Shown here piece by piece: positions 18,239 through 27,183 of a stretch of 64,000 bases of DNA. The number at the start of each line of letters is the position of its first letter. Within the stretch, counting starts at the first letter, position 1. The DNA is from an uncultured Ruminiclostridium sp. (GTDB lineage: Bacteria > Bacillota > Clostridia > Oscillospirales > Ruminococcaceae): positions 102,315 to 166,314 of the forward strand of contig CALXBK010000001.1 in NCBI GenBank assembly GCA_944386545.1. Direction: 5' to 3'. The notes beneath the pieces are model-generated. The model was not told where the DNA came from. It did not search any database and saw nothing but the letters and a program-made list of their open reading frames with translations. A program made the translations under genes and the position numbers.

Positions 18239-18559
18239 ATGAATAACGGTCAGTCCTTTGGCGTTATCGCGCTTATATGCGGTTTAGCGGGAATTATCTG
18301 TTCCTTTATATTTATCGTACCGGCTCTGCCTTGGGTTGGCTTGCTGCTTTCCTTTGCGGCGGTTATCCTCGGCGGCATCGGCATGAGCAAGTCAAAGAAT
18401 GCAACGGGCAAGGCGGACGGACTATGTATAACGGGGCTTGTTTTGGGTATTATCGGTGCGGTATTCTGCATTGTGGGTGCGGCGTGCGCTACCTGCGTGT
18501 GCGGAGCAACAGTATGTTTAAATGAATTTTCTGAATGGCTTTCGGATATATTATCATAA
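18239..18559 (+). CDS. Small DUF4190-like membrane protein (paralogue)
   Basis: 106 residues with the same three-helix layout as the gene at 16855: VIALICGLAGIICSFIF, AAVILGGIGMSKSKNATGKADGLCITGLVLGIIGA and a Cys-rich end GAACATCVCGATVC. The two probably arose by duplication. Function unknown. RBS TTCGGAGGTAATT. Confidence 0.68.
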   Translation: MNNGQSFGVIALICGLAGIICSFIFIVPALPWVGLLLSFAAVILGGIGMSKSKNATGKADGLCITGLVLGIIGAVFCIVGAACATCVCGATVCLNEFSEWLSDILS

Positions 18560-18570
18560 ATCTCTGCCGG

Positions 18571-18605
18571 AAAAGGGGTTGTCACACTAAGACAACCCCT
18601 TTTAT
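18571..18605. terminator. Bidirectional terminator
   Basis: AAAAGGGGTTGTC (18571-18583) pairs perfectly with GACAACCCCTTTT (18591-18603); serves the DUF4190-like gene and the convergent MATE gene. Confidence 0.9.
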
Positions 18606-19943
18606 TTATATTTTGTTAAACGCATTTCCTTCTAAAAAGTACCATCGGTAGAAAAATATATCCAACGTAACGGACAGCACCCATCCGACAGGCCAGGAAA
18701 ACCATATTCCGTTTGAGCCGAAAACGGGCGATAAGATAAAGGCGAAAGCTACTCTTAAAACAAGGTCAAGCCAAGTGGAAATCATAAACGGCTTCATTAT
18801 TCCACAGCCTCTGAGTCCCCCGTCAATGCCGATTTTAAGGCAGATAAGCAGATAGAACGGTGCGACGGTAAGCAAAAAGGTGCGGCCTGTTTCTATAATC
18901 TGCGCGTCAGCCTCCGAGGAAAAGAGATTTACAAGCTCTCCGCCGAAGATGACAAACAAAAGCGCAAACGGCAGGGAAATCAGAAAGCAGATGATAAGCC
19001 CGTACTTAATACCCTTTTTCACTCTGTCATGCTGTCCTGCACCCATGTTCTGCGCTACAAAGCTTGACACGCTGTTCGACATGGTGGTAAAGCAGGTCAG
19101 CGCAAAGGTGTTGAGCTTGACTGCGGAAGCGTAGCCGCCCATTACCGACGAGCCGTAGCCGTTTATTATTCCTTGAATGAAAAGGTTGCCCACCGATACA
19201 AAGCTGCTTTGCAGAATTGAGGGAATGGATATGCGGCTTATTTGCTTGAGAGCGTCAATTGACATCAGCTGAGGCTTTCCGCTTTCGATTTTTTTAAGCC
19301 TTTTACTGAGTGTAACCAACGACAGCACAGAAGCCGCGCCTTGAGCTATAAAGGTAGCCCACGCAACGCCGTCAATGCCCATTGCAAAGGTCGTGACAAA
19401 GAGCAAATCCAGGATGATATTTGCAACGGACGAGCCTATAAGGAAAATAAGCGGTGTGCGTGAGTCGCCCAATGCCGTGAATATACCGTTGCAGGCGTTG
19501 TACAAAAATAAAAAGGGCAGTCCGAGTATGTATATTTTAAGGTAAATATCGCTGTCCGTGAAAATATTGCCGGGAGTGCCTAAAAGCGTCAGCATAGGCT
19601 GTGACAATATTATGCCGACTGCGGTAAGGAGTGCCGAAACAGCCAAAAACGCCGTAATAGTGGTGTTTACCGCCGTTTTCATAAAGGTGTAATCCTTAGA
19701 GCCGAACAGCCTTGCCACAACCACCGAAGCGCCGACGCTTCCGCCCGTTGCCACTGCCAAAAAAATCATCGTTATGGGGTAGCTCGCTCCTATTGCGCTG
19801 ATTGCAAGCGGACTTACAAAGTTTCCCGCTATCATGGTGTCGGCTATGTTGTAGAGCTGTTGACAGGCAACGCTTAGCAGCGTAGGCAGTGAAAACTTCA
19901 GCAGGGCGGAGAGTATTCCGCCCTTGGTCATATCCGAAACCAT
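18606..19943 (-). CDS. MATE-family efflux transporter
   Basis: 445 residues, about twelve membrane helices. The N-terminal MTKGGILSALLKFSLPTLLSVACQQLYNIADTMIAGNFVSPLAISAIGASYP is characteristic of the clostridial MATE/MepA-like branch, and the second half repeats the pattern (SIPSILQSSFVSVGNLFIQGIINGYGSSVMGGYA). Exports drugs or metabolites with Na+ or H+. Last gene of the run that starts at the GH36 gene; 50 bp after the ADP-ribosylglycohydrolase gene. Confidence 0.88.
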   Translation of the reverse strand: MVSDMTKGGILSALLKFSLPTLLSVACQQLYNIADTMIAGNFVSPLAISAIGASYPITMIFLAVATGGSVGASVVVARLFGSKDYTFMKTAVNTTITAFLAVSALLTAVGIILSQPMLTLLGTPGNIFTDSDIYLKIYILGLPFLFLYNACNGIFTALGDSRTPLIFLIGSSVANIILDLLFVTTFAMGIDGVAWATFIAQGAASVLSLVTLSKRLKKIESGKPQLMSIDALKQISRISIPSILQSSFVSVGNLFIQGIINGYGSSVMGGYASAVKLNTFALTCFTTMSNSVSSFVAQNMGAGQHDRVKKGIKYGLIICFLISLPFALLFVIFGGELVNLFSSEADAQIIETGRTFLLTVAPFYLLICLKIGIDGGLRGCGIMKPFMISTWLDLVLRVAFAFILSPVFGSNGIWFSWPVGWVLSVTLDIFFYRWYFLEGNAFNKI

Positions 19944-19993
19944 TTTTATCCCTTCCTTGTTCTTTATATTCCTTTGTTCTTTTTATGCTTCCT

Positions 19994-21061
19994 TTATTTC
20001 TTAGGTGCGTTTTTGGAGAGTGCGAGCGCATATTTCTTTACCGTATCCGCAAGCTGTAATCTCTTTGTGAATTTTTTCGGTATCTCATAATAGCCGAGAT
20101 ATGCGCCCTTTAAAGCCCCCGCTATTGCCGCGCAGGCGTCGCTTATTCCGTCATGGTTTGCCGCAAGCTGAACTGCGCTGATATAATCATAATGCACTGC
20201 GGCGCAGTATACGCCGATGGCAAGAGCAGAAACCGCATCCTCGCCCCTTCCGAGCGATGCAACATCTTCAAGCGGAGCGCTTTCTCCGTCGAGCAGGGAA
20301 AGTGCCTTTTCAAGCGCTTCACAGCAGTTTTCCGAGCCGCTGTATTCTCTTGCGAGCTTTATTGCGCCGATCGTCGCCTTTTCGACGGTGTTTCCTCTGC
20401 ATATATATGCGATAATTGCCGCAAGCGCGCCTGCCGCAAGATAGCCGTCGGGCGAGCCGTGCGTTATCGCCGCAAATTCACAGCCCATTCGGAAGGCGGT
20501 CTGCGGATCGTTTGAAAAATACAGCCCCGCAGGTATTACCCTCGGTACGCAGTCAAACAGCTTGTTTTCGTTTATGGGGTGCAGTATCGTGCCGCAGCTA
20601 TCAAAGGATTTTATCTCTGACAGCGTTTGCAGAAGCTGTTTTGTGGGAGAACGCTTTTTGTTAAGCTCGGGGTTGTCGAGCAGCTCGCAGGGGTATTCTG
20701 TTCCCTCGCCGTTTATAAAGCCGTCAAACTGTTCTGAAGCAACTCCGCCCGTCTGGGTGAACAACCACTGCTGATAGGCATAGAAAACATATCTTGAAAA
20801 CTCCGACATCTCGTAAAGTGCGCCGTCATTGTCTGCCCACAGCAAGCCGTGTGCCGTGAACAGCATAAGCTGTGTTTCGTCCGAAATAAAAGCGTACTTT
20901 TGTCCCTTTTCGAGCGCAGGCTTTAAAATGCCCTTTTTGCCGTAGGATTTTTTTATCTGCTCTGTTTTAAGAGTTTTTACGGGTGCGCCCAGAGCGTCGC
21001 CCGCCGCCGCACCGATAAGACAGCCCGCAAAGCGTTCCTTTCTGTATAGCTTGTTAGCCAT
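19994..21061 (-). CDS. ADP-ribosylglycohydrolase family protein
   Basis: 355 residues. The N-terminal FAGCLIGAAAGDALGAPV is the family signature, but the metal-site motif reads FISDETQLML where active enzymes have a T/S-D-D-T core, so activity on ADP-ribose is uncertain. A second conserved region is CEFAAITHGSPDGYLAAGALAAIIA, and LGRGEDAVSALAIGVYC plus ANHDGISDACAAIAGALKGAYLG hold the C-terminal acidic ligands (Asp variants). It could remove ADP-ribose from a protein or nucleic acid, or hydrolyse a related ligand. In a run with DUF3810-like and MATE genes. Confidence 0.82.
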   Translation of the reverse strand: MANKLYRKERFAGCLIGAAAGDALGAPVKTLKTEQIKKSYGKKGILKPALEKGQKYAFISDETQLMLFTAHGLLWADNDGALYEMSEFSRYVFYAYQQWLFTQTGGVASEQFDGFINGEGTEYPCELLDNPELNKKRSPTKQLLQTLSEIKSFDSCGTILHPINENKLFDCVPRVIPAGLYFSNDPQTAFRMGCEFAAITHGSPDGYLAAGALAAIIAYICRGNTVEKATIGAIKLAREYSGSENCCEALEKALSLLDGESAPLEDVASLGRGEDAVSALAIGVYCAAVHYDYISAVQLAANHDGISDACAAIAGALKGAYLGYYEIPKKFTKRLQLADTVKKYALALSKNAPKK

Positions 21062-21079
21062 AGTCCCTCCGTCTTGTTC

Positions 21080-22195
21080 TTATTGTATATGATTGTTTTT
21101 ATAATCGTATATCATCAAATCCACAAACCGCCCGTAAGAGCGTGCGCCGTCGCTTTGTCCCTGACTTTTGAGATAGCTGTCGTTTACTGTAGCGGCAACC
21201 TGTGCAACGGGCGTTTCGTAATTTTTCCAGTATTCGCTGTTTGCTCTCAGCTCTGCAACGACCTTTTCGTTTGCATAGGATAAAAGCTCACTGTATACCT
21301 CTGTCCCTGCCGCCGAGTACAGGGCGTCGGAGGCGTACATAAAGGCATATACATATCCGCAGTAGTTGAGAATATCGCTGTCTGCGCCTATACACGCAAG
21401 GTATGCGATGAAGCTTGCCTCGTCCTCTCTCATAAAGCCCTTGAGGTGCGACAGCTCGTGACACAGCGTGACAGGTTTTGTAAAGTCGGGAGCGTTGCAG
21501 TTGTAGTTTGCCTCTATCGTTATCGGCGAATACACGCCGAGTATTCTTGCGTGGGACATGATTTCGGAGCTTATCACCGCCTTAGGGGAGGGATAAAAGC
21601 CCGAAAGACTGCCGTATTTGCCGCCGAGCTTGCTCATGGCGTCCTTACAGCTATTGTGTATATCAACGCCGTCAAGGGATATTGTAAGCTGTTCGGTGAC
21701 CTCGATTTTTTCGGCGCAGGCGTTGGCGTTTTTCAGCAGATAAACGCATAAATCCGCAAGCTCCTGCGCTGTGTATTTTTCTACACTCAGTCCGCTGTCA
21801 ACCGAAAACGGCGTCCTCTGATAATTTATTCCGCAAAAAAGCGTAAAGGCGAGGTACACGCTTGACGCTGAGCAAAGCAGTATCGCAGCCGCTCTCATAA
21901 GCAGGCGCGACCGCTTTATTTTAGGCTTTATAAGGCGGAATACAAGATATATTATTCCCGCCGCCGCAAAGAGTATGACGGCGTATATCAGAATTTCAAA
22001 CAGCGAAAAGGGGAGCAGTCCCGAAAGACCGCCCACAACAAACACAAAAACGGGATAGATATTCTCGCTGTACCATTCGGCAAAGCCGGTGCTGCTTTTG
22101 GAGATTAAAGTGAGCGACACGGCTGCAAGCAGGGCAAAAAAGACATAGTATGCCCATATCGGTATCTTTGACAGAAATTGCGCCGCTTTTTTCAC
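21080..22195 (-). CDS. DUF3810-like membrane metallopeptidase-type protein
   Basis: 371 residues with three N-terminal membrane helices (about 12-32, 48-75, 95-118) and an extracytoplasmic domain carrying VTLCHELSHLKGFMREDEASF, a zinc-protease HExxH motif with a downstream Glu. This is the layout of DUF3810 proteins, whose substrates are unknown. Starts with GTG 22195 after AAAGGAGCG. 18 bp from the ADP-ribosylglycohydrolase gene, so likely co-translated. Confidence 0.75.
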   Translation of the reverse strand: MKKAAQFLSKIPIWAYYVFFALLAAVSLTLISKSSTGFAEWYSENIYPVFVFVVGGLSGLLPFSLFEILIYAVILFAAAGIIYLVFRLIKPKIKRSRLLMRAAAILLCSASSVYLAFTLFCGINYQRTPFSVDSGLSVEKYTAQELADLCVYLLKNANACAEKIEVTEQLTISLDGVDIHNSCKDAMSKLGGKYGSLSGFYPSPKAVISSEIMSHARILGVYSPITIEANYNCNAPDFTKPVTLCHELSHLKGFMREDEASFIAYLACIGADSDILNYCGYVYAFMYASDALYSAAGTEVYSELLSYANEKVVAELRANSEYWKNYETPVAQVAATVNDSYLKSQGQSDGARSYGRFVDLMIYDYKNNHIQ

Positions 22196-22215
22196 AGTTA
22201 TCGCTCCTTTAATGC

Positions 22216-23232
22216 TTATTCATCGCCGTTTTCTCCTGTCTGTTTTCTTTTTGCTCTGTACACACGGGCACATTTTCTTATATGGTTTTTCATGCCCTCT
22301 ATAAGCTCAGGCGGATATACAATCTCCGCCTTGTCTGCAAATTGCAGCATCCACGCATAAAAGGTGGGGCTGATATTGACCTCTCTTGAAATGAAAAAGT
22401 GGTTTTCATCGGATCTGTGCATAGTAACGTTAGAACCGAATTTATCCATAACCACAGAGGTGAGCGAATTGTCGAACACTATCTTTGCCCGCACCGTTTC
22501 GCCCGAAAACATACCGAATACCTTTCGGCTGTAATCGGCTATGCAAAAATCCTCGCTCTCGATTATCGGTATATCCGTAATCTGTATTTGTTCCATTCTG
22601 TCAACGCGGAAATTGCTTATTGAGCCGTACTTTTCATAGTAGCCTATGCAGTAGTAGTTTTCGTCCTCCCATGCAAGCGAGTAAGGGGACATCTCGTAAT
22701 ATTCGTCCGACTTATATTGCTTTTTCTTGTCTACTCCGTAATTGAAGTATTTAAAGCGTATGCGCCGCTTTTCGTTTATTGCGTCGTGTATTGTCTGGAC
22801 ATTGTAATATATCTTCTGGTTTTCGGTTTTTACCCTGTTTGCGACAACAACGCTTCTTATAAGCTCGCCCTGCTGATATTCGCTTGTCAGAGTGCCGAGC
22901 TTTTTAATAAGCTCAGAGGATTTTTTCTCGCTGATGAATTTCGAGCAGGCGACAGCGTCTGCAAGAAGCTGAAGCTCCGCCGGCTCAAAATCCCTCTGTC
23001 CGACATAATATTTTGTTACAGGTCCTACTCTTACGCTGATAACATCAAGACCGTAGGTGTCGCGCAGAAGCTCAATATCGGCATAGAAGGACTTTCTCTC
23101 TACCGATACGCCGAGCTGTTCAAGGCGGCTCATTATTTCCTTTGCGGAAAGCGGATGCCCCTCGTCCGACTGACGTCGAAGTATATCCGCAAGCAGTAAG
23201 AGCTTGAGCTTTTGTCCGTTTGTTCTCGGCAT
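22216..23232 (-). CDS. WYL-domain transcriptional regulator
   Basis: 338 residues. N-terminal winged helix (KLKLLLLADILRRQ...HPLSAKEIMSRLEQLGVSVERKSFYADIELL) and a WYL ligand-sensing domain (about 140-225) with RFKYFNYG and SPYSLAWEDENYYCIGYYEKY, then a C-terminal extension. WYL proteins sense nucleotides or other ligands and control defence, DNA damage or metabolism genes. Here it sits 22 bp after the GH36 gene, so it is a candidate regulator of the run. Confidence 0.85.
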   Translation of the reverse strand: MPRTNGQKLKLLLLADILRRQSDEGHPLSAKEIMSRLEQLGVSVERKSFYADIELLRDTYGLDVISVRVGPVTKYYVGQRDFEPAELQLLADAVACSKFISEKKSSELIKKLGTLTSEYQQGELIRSVVVANRVKTENQKIYYNVQTIHDAINEKRRIRFKYFNYGVDKKKQYKSDEYYEMSPYSLAWEDENYYCIGYYEKYGSISNFRVDRMEQIQITDIPIIESEDFCIADYSRKVFGMFSGETVRAKIVFDNSLTSVVMDKFGSNVTMHRSDENHFFISREVNISPTFYAWMLQFADKAEIVYPPELIEGMKNHIRKCARVYRAKRKQTGENGDE

Positions 23233-23253
23233 GTTATCATCTCCCTGTCGGTT

Positions 23254-25446
23254 TTATTTAACCTTTGTAAAATAAGCGATATAGGAACGGAAGTCGCCCC
23301 ACAGCGAGGGAATATCAAATCCGCTGTTCATAAGCAGCTCTGCGCTGTATGTTCTGCCCGTCTGCTCACAGCAGTAGCGACAGCCCTCCTCAAGACCTTT
23401 GAGTCTTACTCTGTGCAGGAAAACGCTGGGCTCCTTAAGCACCTGAACATATTCGAGGAGCGCCTCGCTCTTGTCCTTTGAAACAAATTCCCACGCGTCA
23501 AAACGGTCGGTTTCAAAGGGGTTGCCTATGCGGTAGTAATCTCCCGTTCTGATAAGGGGATTGTACTTGTTAAATTCTTCAATCTGCGCCCTGATTGCGT
23601 TCTTGTCGTCGTCGGATATGCGCGTTACGTCCAGCTCATAGCCGAATGTACCCGACATAGCCACATGGCCTCTTGTTTCAAAGGGGGTAATTCTGCCCAC
23701 GCAATGGTTGGGGCTGTCCGATACGTGTGCGCCGAAGCAGGAGCAGGGGTAGCACATGGACGTACCGAACTGTATTTTCAGTCTTTCGATAGCGTCGGTG
23801 TCGTCGCTGGTCCATATCTGCGGCGAGTAATACAGCATACCTGCGTCAAAGCGTGAGCCGCCGCCCGCGCAGTTTTCAAGCAGCAGATCGGGAAAGTCGG
23901 TGAGCAGTCTTTCCTGCATTTCGTAAACACCGAGAACGTATCTGTGCCAGATTTCTCTCTGCCGCTCGGGAGCAAATACCTCGTTGCCCACTTCGCTCAG
24001 CTGTCTGTTCATATCCCACTTTACATATTCTATGTTGGCGCTTGAAAGAATTTCCTTAATGCGGCCGTAAATGTAATCTCTTATCTCTTTTCTTGAGAAG
24101 TCAAGCACAAGCTGACTGCGGGCTGTGGTGCGGTATCTGCCGGGAATGTGTATGCACCAGTCGGGATGTGCCTTGTAAAGCTCGCTTTCGGGGCTTATCA
24201 TTTCAGGCTCAAACCAGATACCGAATTTAAGACCTATCTCGTTTACCTTGTCAACGAGATTTTTAAGCCCGCCCTTTATCTTCTTTTCGTTTACGAACCA
24301 GTCGCCGAGGGAGGAACGGTCGTCGTTTCTCTCTCCGAACCAGCCGTCGTCCATAACCAGCATTTCAATGCCCGCCTTCTTAGCCTCTCTCGCAATATCA
24401 AGCAGCTTGTCGGTGTCGAAATTGAAGTAGGTAGCCTCCCAGTTGTTTATAAGTATGGGGCGGCGCAGGTTCTTCCACTTGCCTCTGATGAGGTTGTTTC
24501 TCATAACGTCGTGGAAGTTTCTTGACATCTGTCCGAGTCCCTTGCCCGAATAGGTCATGATAACCTCAGGCGCCTGGAACTGCTCGCCTACATCGAGATG
24601 CCATGAGAAGTCATAGGGATTGATACCGAGAAGCGCGCGGGTTTTCTCGTACTGTCCGCCCTCTACCATGCCGAGGAAGGAGCCGGAGTATACGAGAGCA
24701 AAGCCGTAAGCCTCTCCGAAGTCCTCTGTTGCTGTGTGGTCGCACAGTGCGAAGAAGTTGTTATGCGCATGGCTTGTAGCGCCTCTGTTGGAATCTATCG
24801 ACTGCTTGCCGAAGCGTATGGGGAAACGCTGTACATGGCGTTCTCTCGCCCATGTGCCGTACAGCGTAATCATATCAAAGTCCATTCTGTCAAGGTCGAG
24901 CGACATTGATATAAGTCTGCGCAGCTCAATAGAGTCCTCACCGTTGTTCTGTACTTTTACGCTTCTTGTGATAACGTCAAACTGCGGGAATACGCTGTAA
25001 ATGAGAGTTATATCCATTCCGTTGTGGGGATCGCAGCAGAAAAGCTCCAGCGTCTGCGCCTCGTCGTCGGCAGCATAGGTAGCGGGAAGTCCCTGCAGCT
25101 TCGGCTTGCCGTTTGAAATGCGGTAGTCCTTATAGTAGCACTCGCAGGCAGACATCCCATATTTGTCCATTACCTGGATTGCAGGCTCTCTGAAATCCGC
25201 AACGCCCGAGGTCGGGAACTCGATAAGCGCACAGTCAAAGCTGTGCGGCCCCATAGCGTCATGAACTGCGGGAACAAACGGCTCATCATTCGGTATTCTC
25301 AGCATGTGCGTGATGTCTGTTTCGGGTATGTACGCACCGTAATAAAGATGAAGCAGATTTTTGCTGTCGGTTATGTGGAATGCGTAGCTTGAATTTTTGG
25401 TATCCAGCTTGAAAACCTTTTTCTTTTCGTCAAATATAATTGCCAT
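23254..25446 (-). CDS. GH36 alpha-galactosidase
   Basis: 730 residues, no signal peptide, so it acts on imported galactosides such as raffinose-type sugars or galactomannan fragments. N-terminal beta-sandwich, central TIM barrel, C-terminal sheet. The nucleophile is Asp478 in YVKWDMN and the acid/base Asp548 in WTSDDTDAIERL, the same numbers I recall for the Geobacillus enzyme. LLVMDDGWFG, CYPCSCFGAHVSDSPNH and GYELDVTRIS are conserved. First gene of a minus-strand run of five. Confidence 0.95.
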   Translation of the reverse strand: MAIIFDEKKKVFKLDTKNSSYAFHITDSKNLLHLYYGAYIPETDITHMLRIPNDEPFVPAVHDAMGPHSFDCALIEFPTSGVADFREPAIQVMDKYGMSACECYYKDYRISNGKPKLQGLPATYAADDEAQTLELFCCDPHNGMDITLIYSVFPQFDVITRSVKVQNNGEDSIELRRLISMSLDLDRMDFDMITLYGTWARERHVQRFPIRFGKQSIDSNRGATSHAHNNFFALCDHTATEDFGEAYGFALVYSGSFLGMVEGGQYEKTRALLGINPYDFSWHLDVGEQFQAPEVIMTYSGKGLGQMSRNFHDVMRNNLIRGKWKNLRRPILINNWEATYFNFDTDKLLDIAREAKKAGIEMLVMDDGWFGERNDDRSSLGDWFVNEKKIKGGLKNLVDKVNEIGLKFGIWFEPEMISPESELYKAHPDWCIHIPGRYRTTARSQLVLDFSRKEIRDYIYGRIKEILSSANIEYVKWDMNRQLSEVGNEVFAPERQREIWHRYVLGVYEMQERLLTDFPDLLLENCAGGGSRFDAGMLYYSPQIWTSDDTDAIERLKIQFGTSMCYPCSCFGAHVSDSPNHCVGRITPFETRGHVAMSGTFGYELDVTRISDDDKNAIRAQIEEFNKYNPLIRTGDYYRIGNPFETDRFDAWEFVSKDKSEALLEYVQVLKEPSVFLHRVRLKGLEEGCRYCCEQTGRTYSAELLMNSGFDIPSLWGDFRSYIAYFTKVK

Positions 25447-25498
25447 GTTATTCCGTCCTTTGTCTTTTTATGAATTTATGCGGTACGCAACCATATTA

Positions 25499-25527
25499 AA
25501 TATACCACATTTCTTTGATAACTACAA
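25499..25527 (-). promoter_or_regulatory. Promoter of the GH36 operon
   Basis: Minus strand TTGTAG (25527-25522), 17-bp spacer, TATATT (25504-25499). An inverted repeat ACGGGA/TCCCGT lies just upstream (about 25526-25549). Confidence 0.6.
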
Positions 25528-25564
25528 CGGGATTTTTAAAATTTCCCGTAAATTTCACAAACGC

Positions 25565-26737
25565 TTATCTCAGGCACTTGAACTCAAACTTTACCTTTAT
25601 GTCGCTGAGGGTTTTACTGCGCCTGTACTTTGTCATAATTCTTTCCCTTACAGGCTCAAAGGCGGATTCGTCTGCGTCATTGAGCATAAGTATATACTGA
25701 GTTGCACTGAAGCGGGTGTACACATCGGACATACGCAGAGATTTCAGCACACACTCCGACAGCTTCTGCACCGCCTTTTCGTACCGCTTGCGGTCGCTTT
25801 CCTCGTCGGGTGCAGCCAGCGTGATAAGGCACATGGATATATGCTTGTCAAGGCGGACTGCTTCACGCACACAAAGTCTGAATATATAGCGGAAGATTTC
25901 ATATTCGCAGTAGAATACGCCCTTTTTCTCCTTTTCGTCGGACAAATCTCCTATTACTATATCAAAATCCTTTTGCGAATCCCTGCCCGGCTTTACCGTC
26001 AGCTCGTAAAGCTCGGTAAGCCTGCGTCCGGGGGTAGTGCCGAACTGCTCAAGAAGATACTTTTTTACATATTCGTACTGGAGTGCGGCACGCTCGTAAT
26101 CCTCAAGCGCAATCATCGCCTTTATAAGGCAGACGTGTATCTTTTCGTCAGCAGGATCAAGTATTACCGCCCTTTCGCAGATATTCACAATATCGGTAAA
26201 TCTGCCTAAGGGGTAAAGAAGCTGTGCGCATTTTTCAACCGCCGTGCTGTACAGCGTGTGGAAGTACACATTTATCGGAATTACCCAGGTTTCGTCGCCG
26301 GACGCACAAAGATAACCGCCCTTGTACAGCTCAAATGCGCTTTTGTAATACTTTATGCGCTTTGACGGTGAAATGGCTTCGTTTTCCGCAAGGGAGATAA
26401 GTCTTGTAAATTCTGCCGAATCTATACAGACGTCAAAGCGATTGCTGAAGCTGTATGTGCCGTGATTTGACTCTATCAGCTCCGAGCCGTCCGGTATAAA
26501 CTCGTCAAGCAAGGCTCTTGTGCGGTGAACAAGCGTTTTTATTGCGTTGCCGGGATTTTTGCTGTCTGCCCACAAAAGCTCTATTAGCTCCGTCTGGGCT
26601 ATCTCCCTGTCACGGTTTGCAATGAGATACTGTAAGAGCAACCGCGTCTTTGCTCCCATATTGTCGTTTTCGGTGATGGTCTTTCCTTTGTATGACAGAG
26701 AAAATTCTCCGAACATTGTAATCTGAATTTCCGCCAT
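25565..26737 (-). CDS. BTAD-type (SARP-like) transcriptional regulator with degenerate GGDEF-like C-terminus
   Basis: 390 residues from ATG 26737, preferred over an in-frame upstream codon because AGAGGAAAG precedes it and the protein then opens MAEIQITMFGEFSLSYKGK. Residues 1-95 form an OmpR-type winged helix; 100-250 the alpha-helical bacterial transcriptional activation domain (VIPINVYFHTLYSTAVEKCAQLL, DEKIHVCLIKAMIA, QFGTTPGRRLTELY). The last 120 residues (ISMCLITLA, SLRMSDVYTRFSATQYILML) look like a GGDEF fold without GGDEF. Target unknown; it lies before the GH36 operon in the same direction, so galactoside control is a guess. Confidence 0.82.
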   Translation of the reverse strand: MAEIQITMFGEFSLSYKGKTITENDNMGAKTRLLLQYLIANRDREIAQTELIELLWADSKNPGNAIKTLVHRTRALLDEFIPDGSELIESNHGTYSFSNRFDVCIDSAEFTRLISLAENEAISPSKRIKYYKSAFELYKGGYLCASGDETWVIPINVYFHTLYSTAVEKCAQLLYPLGRFTDIVNICERAVILDPADEKIHVCLIKAMIALEDYERAALQYEYVKKYLLEQFGTTPGRRLTELYELTVKPGRDSQKDFDIVIGDLSDEKEKKGVFYCEYEIFRYIFRLCVREAVRLDKHISMCLITLAAPDEESDRKRYEKAVQKLSECVLKSLRMSDVYTRFSATQYILMLNDADESAFEPVRERIMTKYRRSKTLSDIKVKFEFKCLR

Positions 26738-27016
26738 AGCTTTCCTCTTTATTAAAAGTTTTTTATTATTTTTCTTTGTTTTTTGAAAATAAAAAGTGAA
26801 TTTTCTTTCATTTGTGCTGAAATTTACAGACGGTCGATGTATTATCATGTCAGCTTGTGACATATATTTACTTATTTTGCGCACATACTTTGTTAATTAT
26901 TTGCCAAATGCCTCGTTTGCATTAATAACATTTGTACAAATATCCGAAAAACGTTCTGTCAGGCAGTTTTTTCGAATTTGTAACCTAAATGTAACCGACG
27001 TATGTCATAATAAGCT

Positions 27017-27120
27017 TGTAAATTTGAGCCGTAGGTTCTACAAAAATTCTACCTCATATTCTTTACTTTTCTTTCCGTCACGAAAGCAGCATTTCCCGAC
27101 AACGGGGAGTGCTGTTTTTC
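27017..27120 (+). ncRNA. Candidate small RNA
   Basis: In the 446-bp gap between the regulator and pilT there is a good plus-strand terminator (12-bp stem 27087-27098 with 27103-27114, then TTTTT) without a convincing plus-strand gene before it. An extended -10 (TGTCATAAT, 27003-27011) lies about 75 bp upstream; no good -35. A transcript of about 100 bases could start near 27017. The open frame 26796-27137 runs through the terminator and is not credible. Confidence 0.3.
27087..27119 (+). terminator. Intrinsic terminator without an obvious upstream gene
   Basis: CAGCATTTCCCG pairs with CGGGGAGTGCTG (three G-U or equivalent wobble pairs), loop ACAA, then TTTTTCCTTTT. Confidence 0.7.
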
Positions 27121-27144
27121 CTTTTGATAGATATTAATTTTGTA

Positions 27145-27178
27145 TATCTCCCTTGAAAAACCAAGGGAGATATTTTTT
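27145..27178. terminator. Terminator downstream of pilT
   Basis: TATCTCCCTTG (27145-27155) pairs with CAAGGGAGATA (27162-27172). The T-run (TTTTTT) is on the plus side; on the minus strand it follows the pilT stop codon. Confidence 0.75.
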
Positions 27179-27183
27179 GTGCT

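Noticed and set aside
26796..27137. Open frame of 113 codons on the plus strand
   Set aside because: No ribosome site, odd composition, and it runs through a strong intrinsic terminator.
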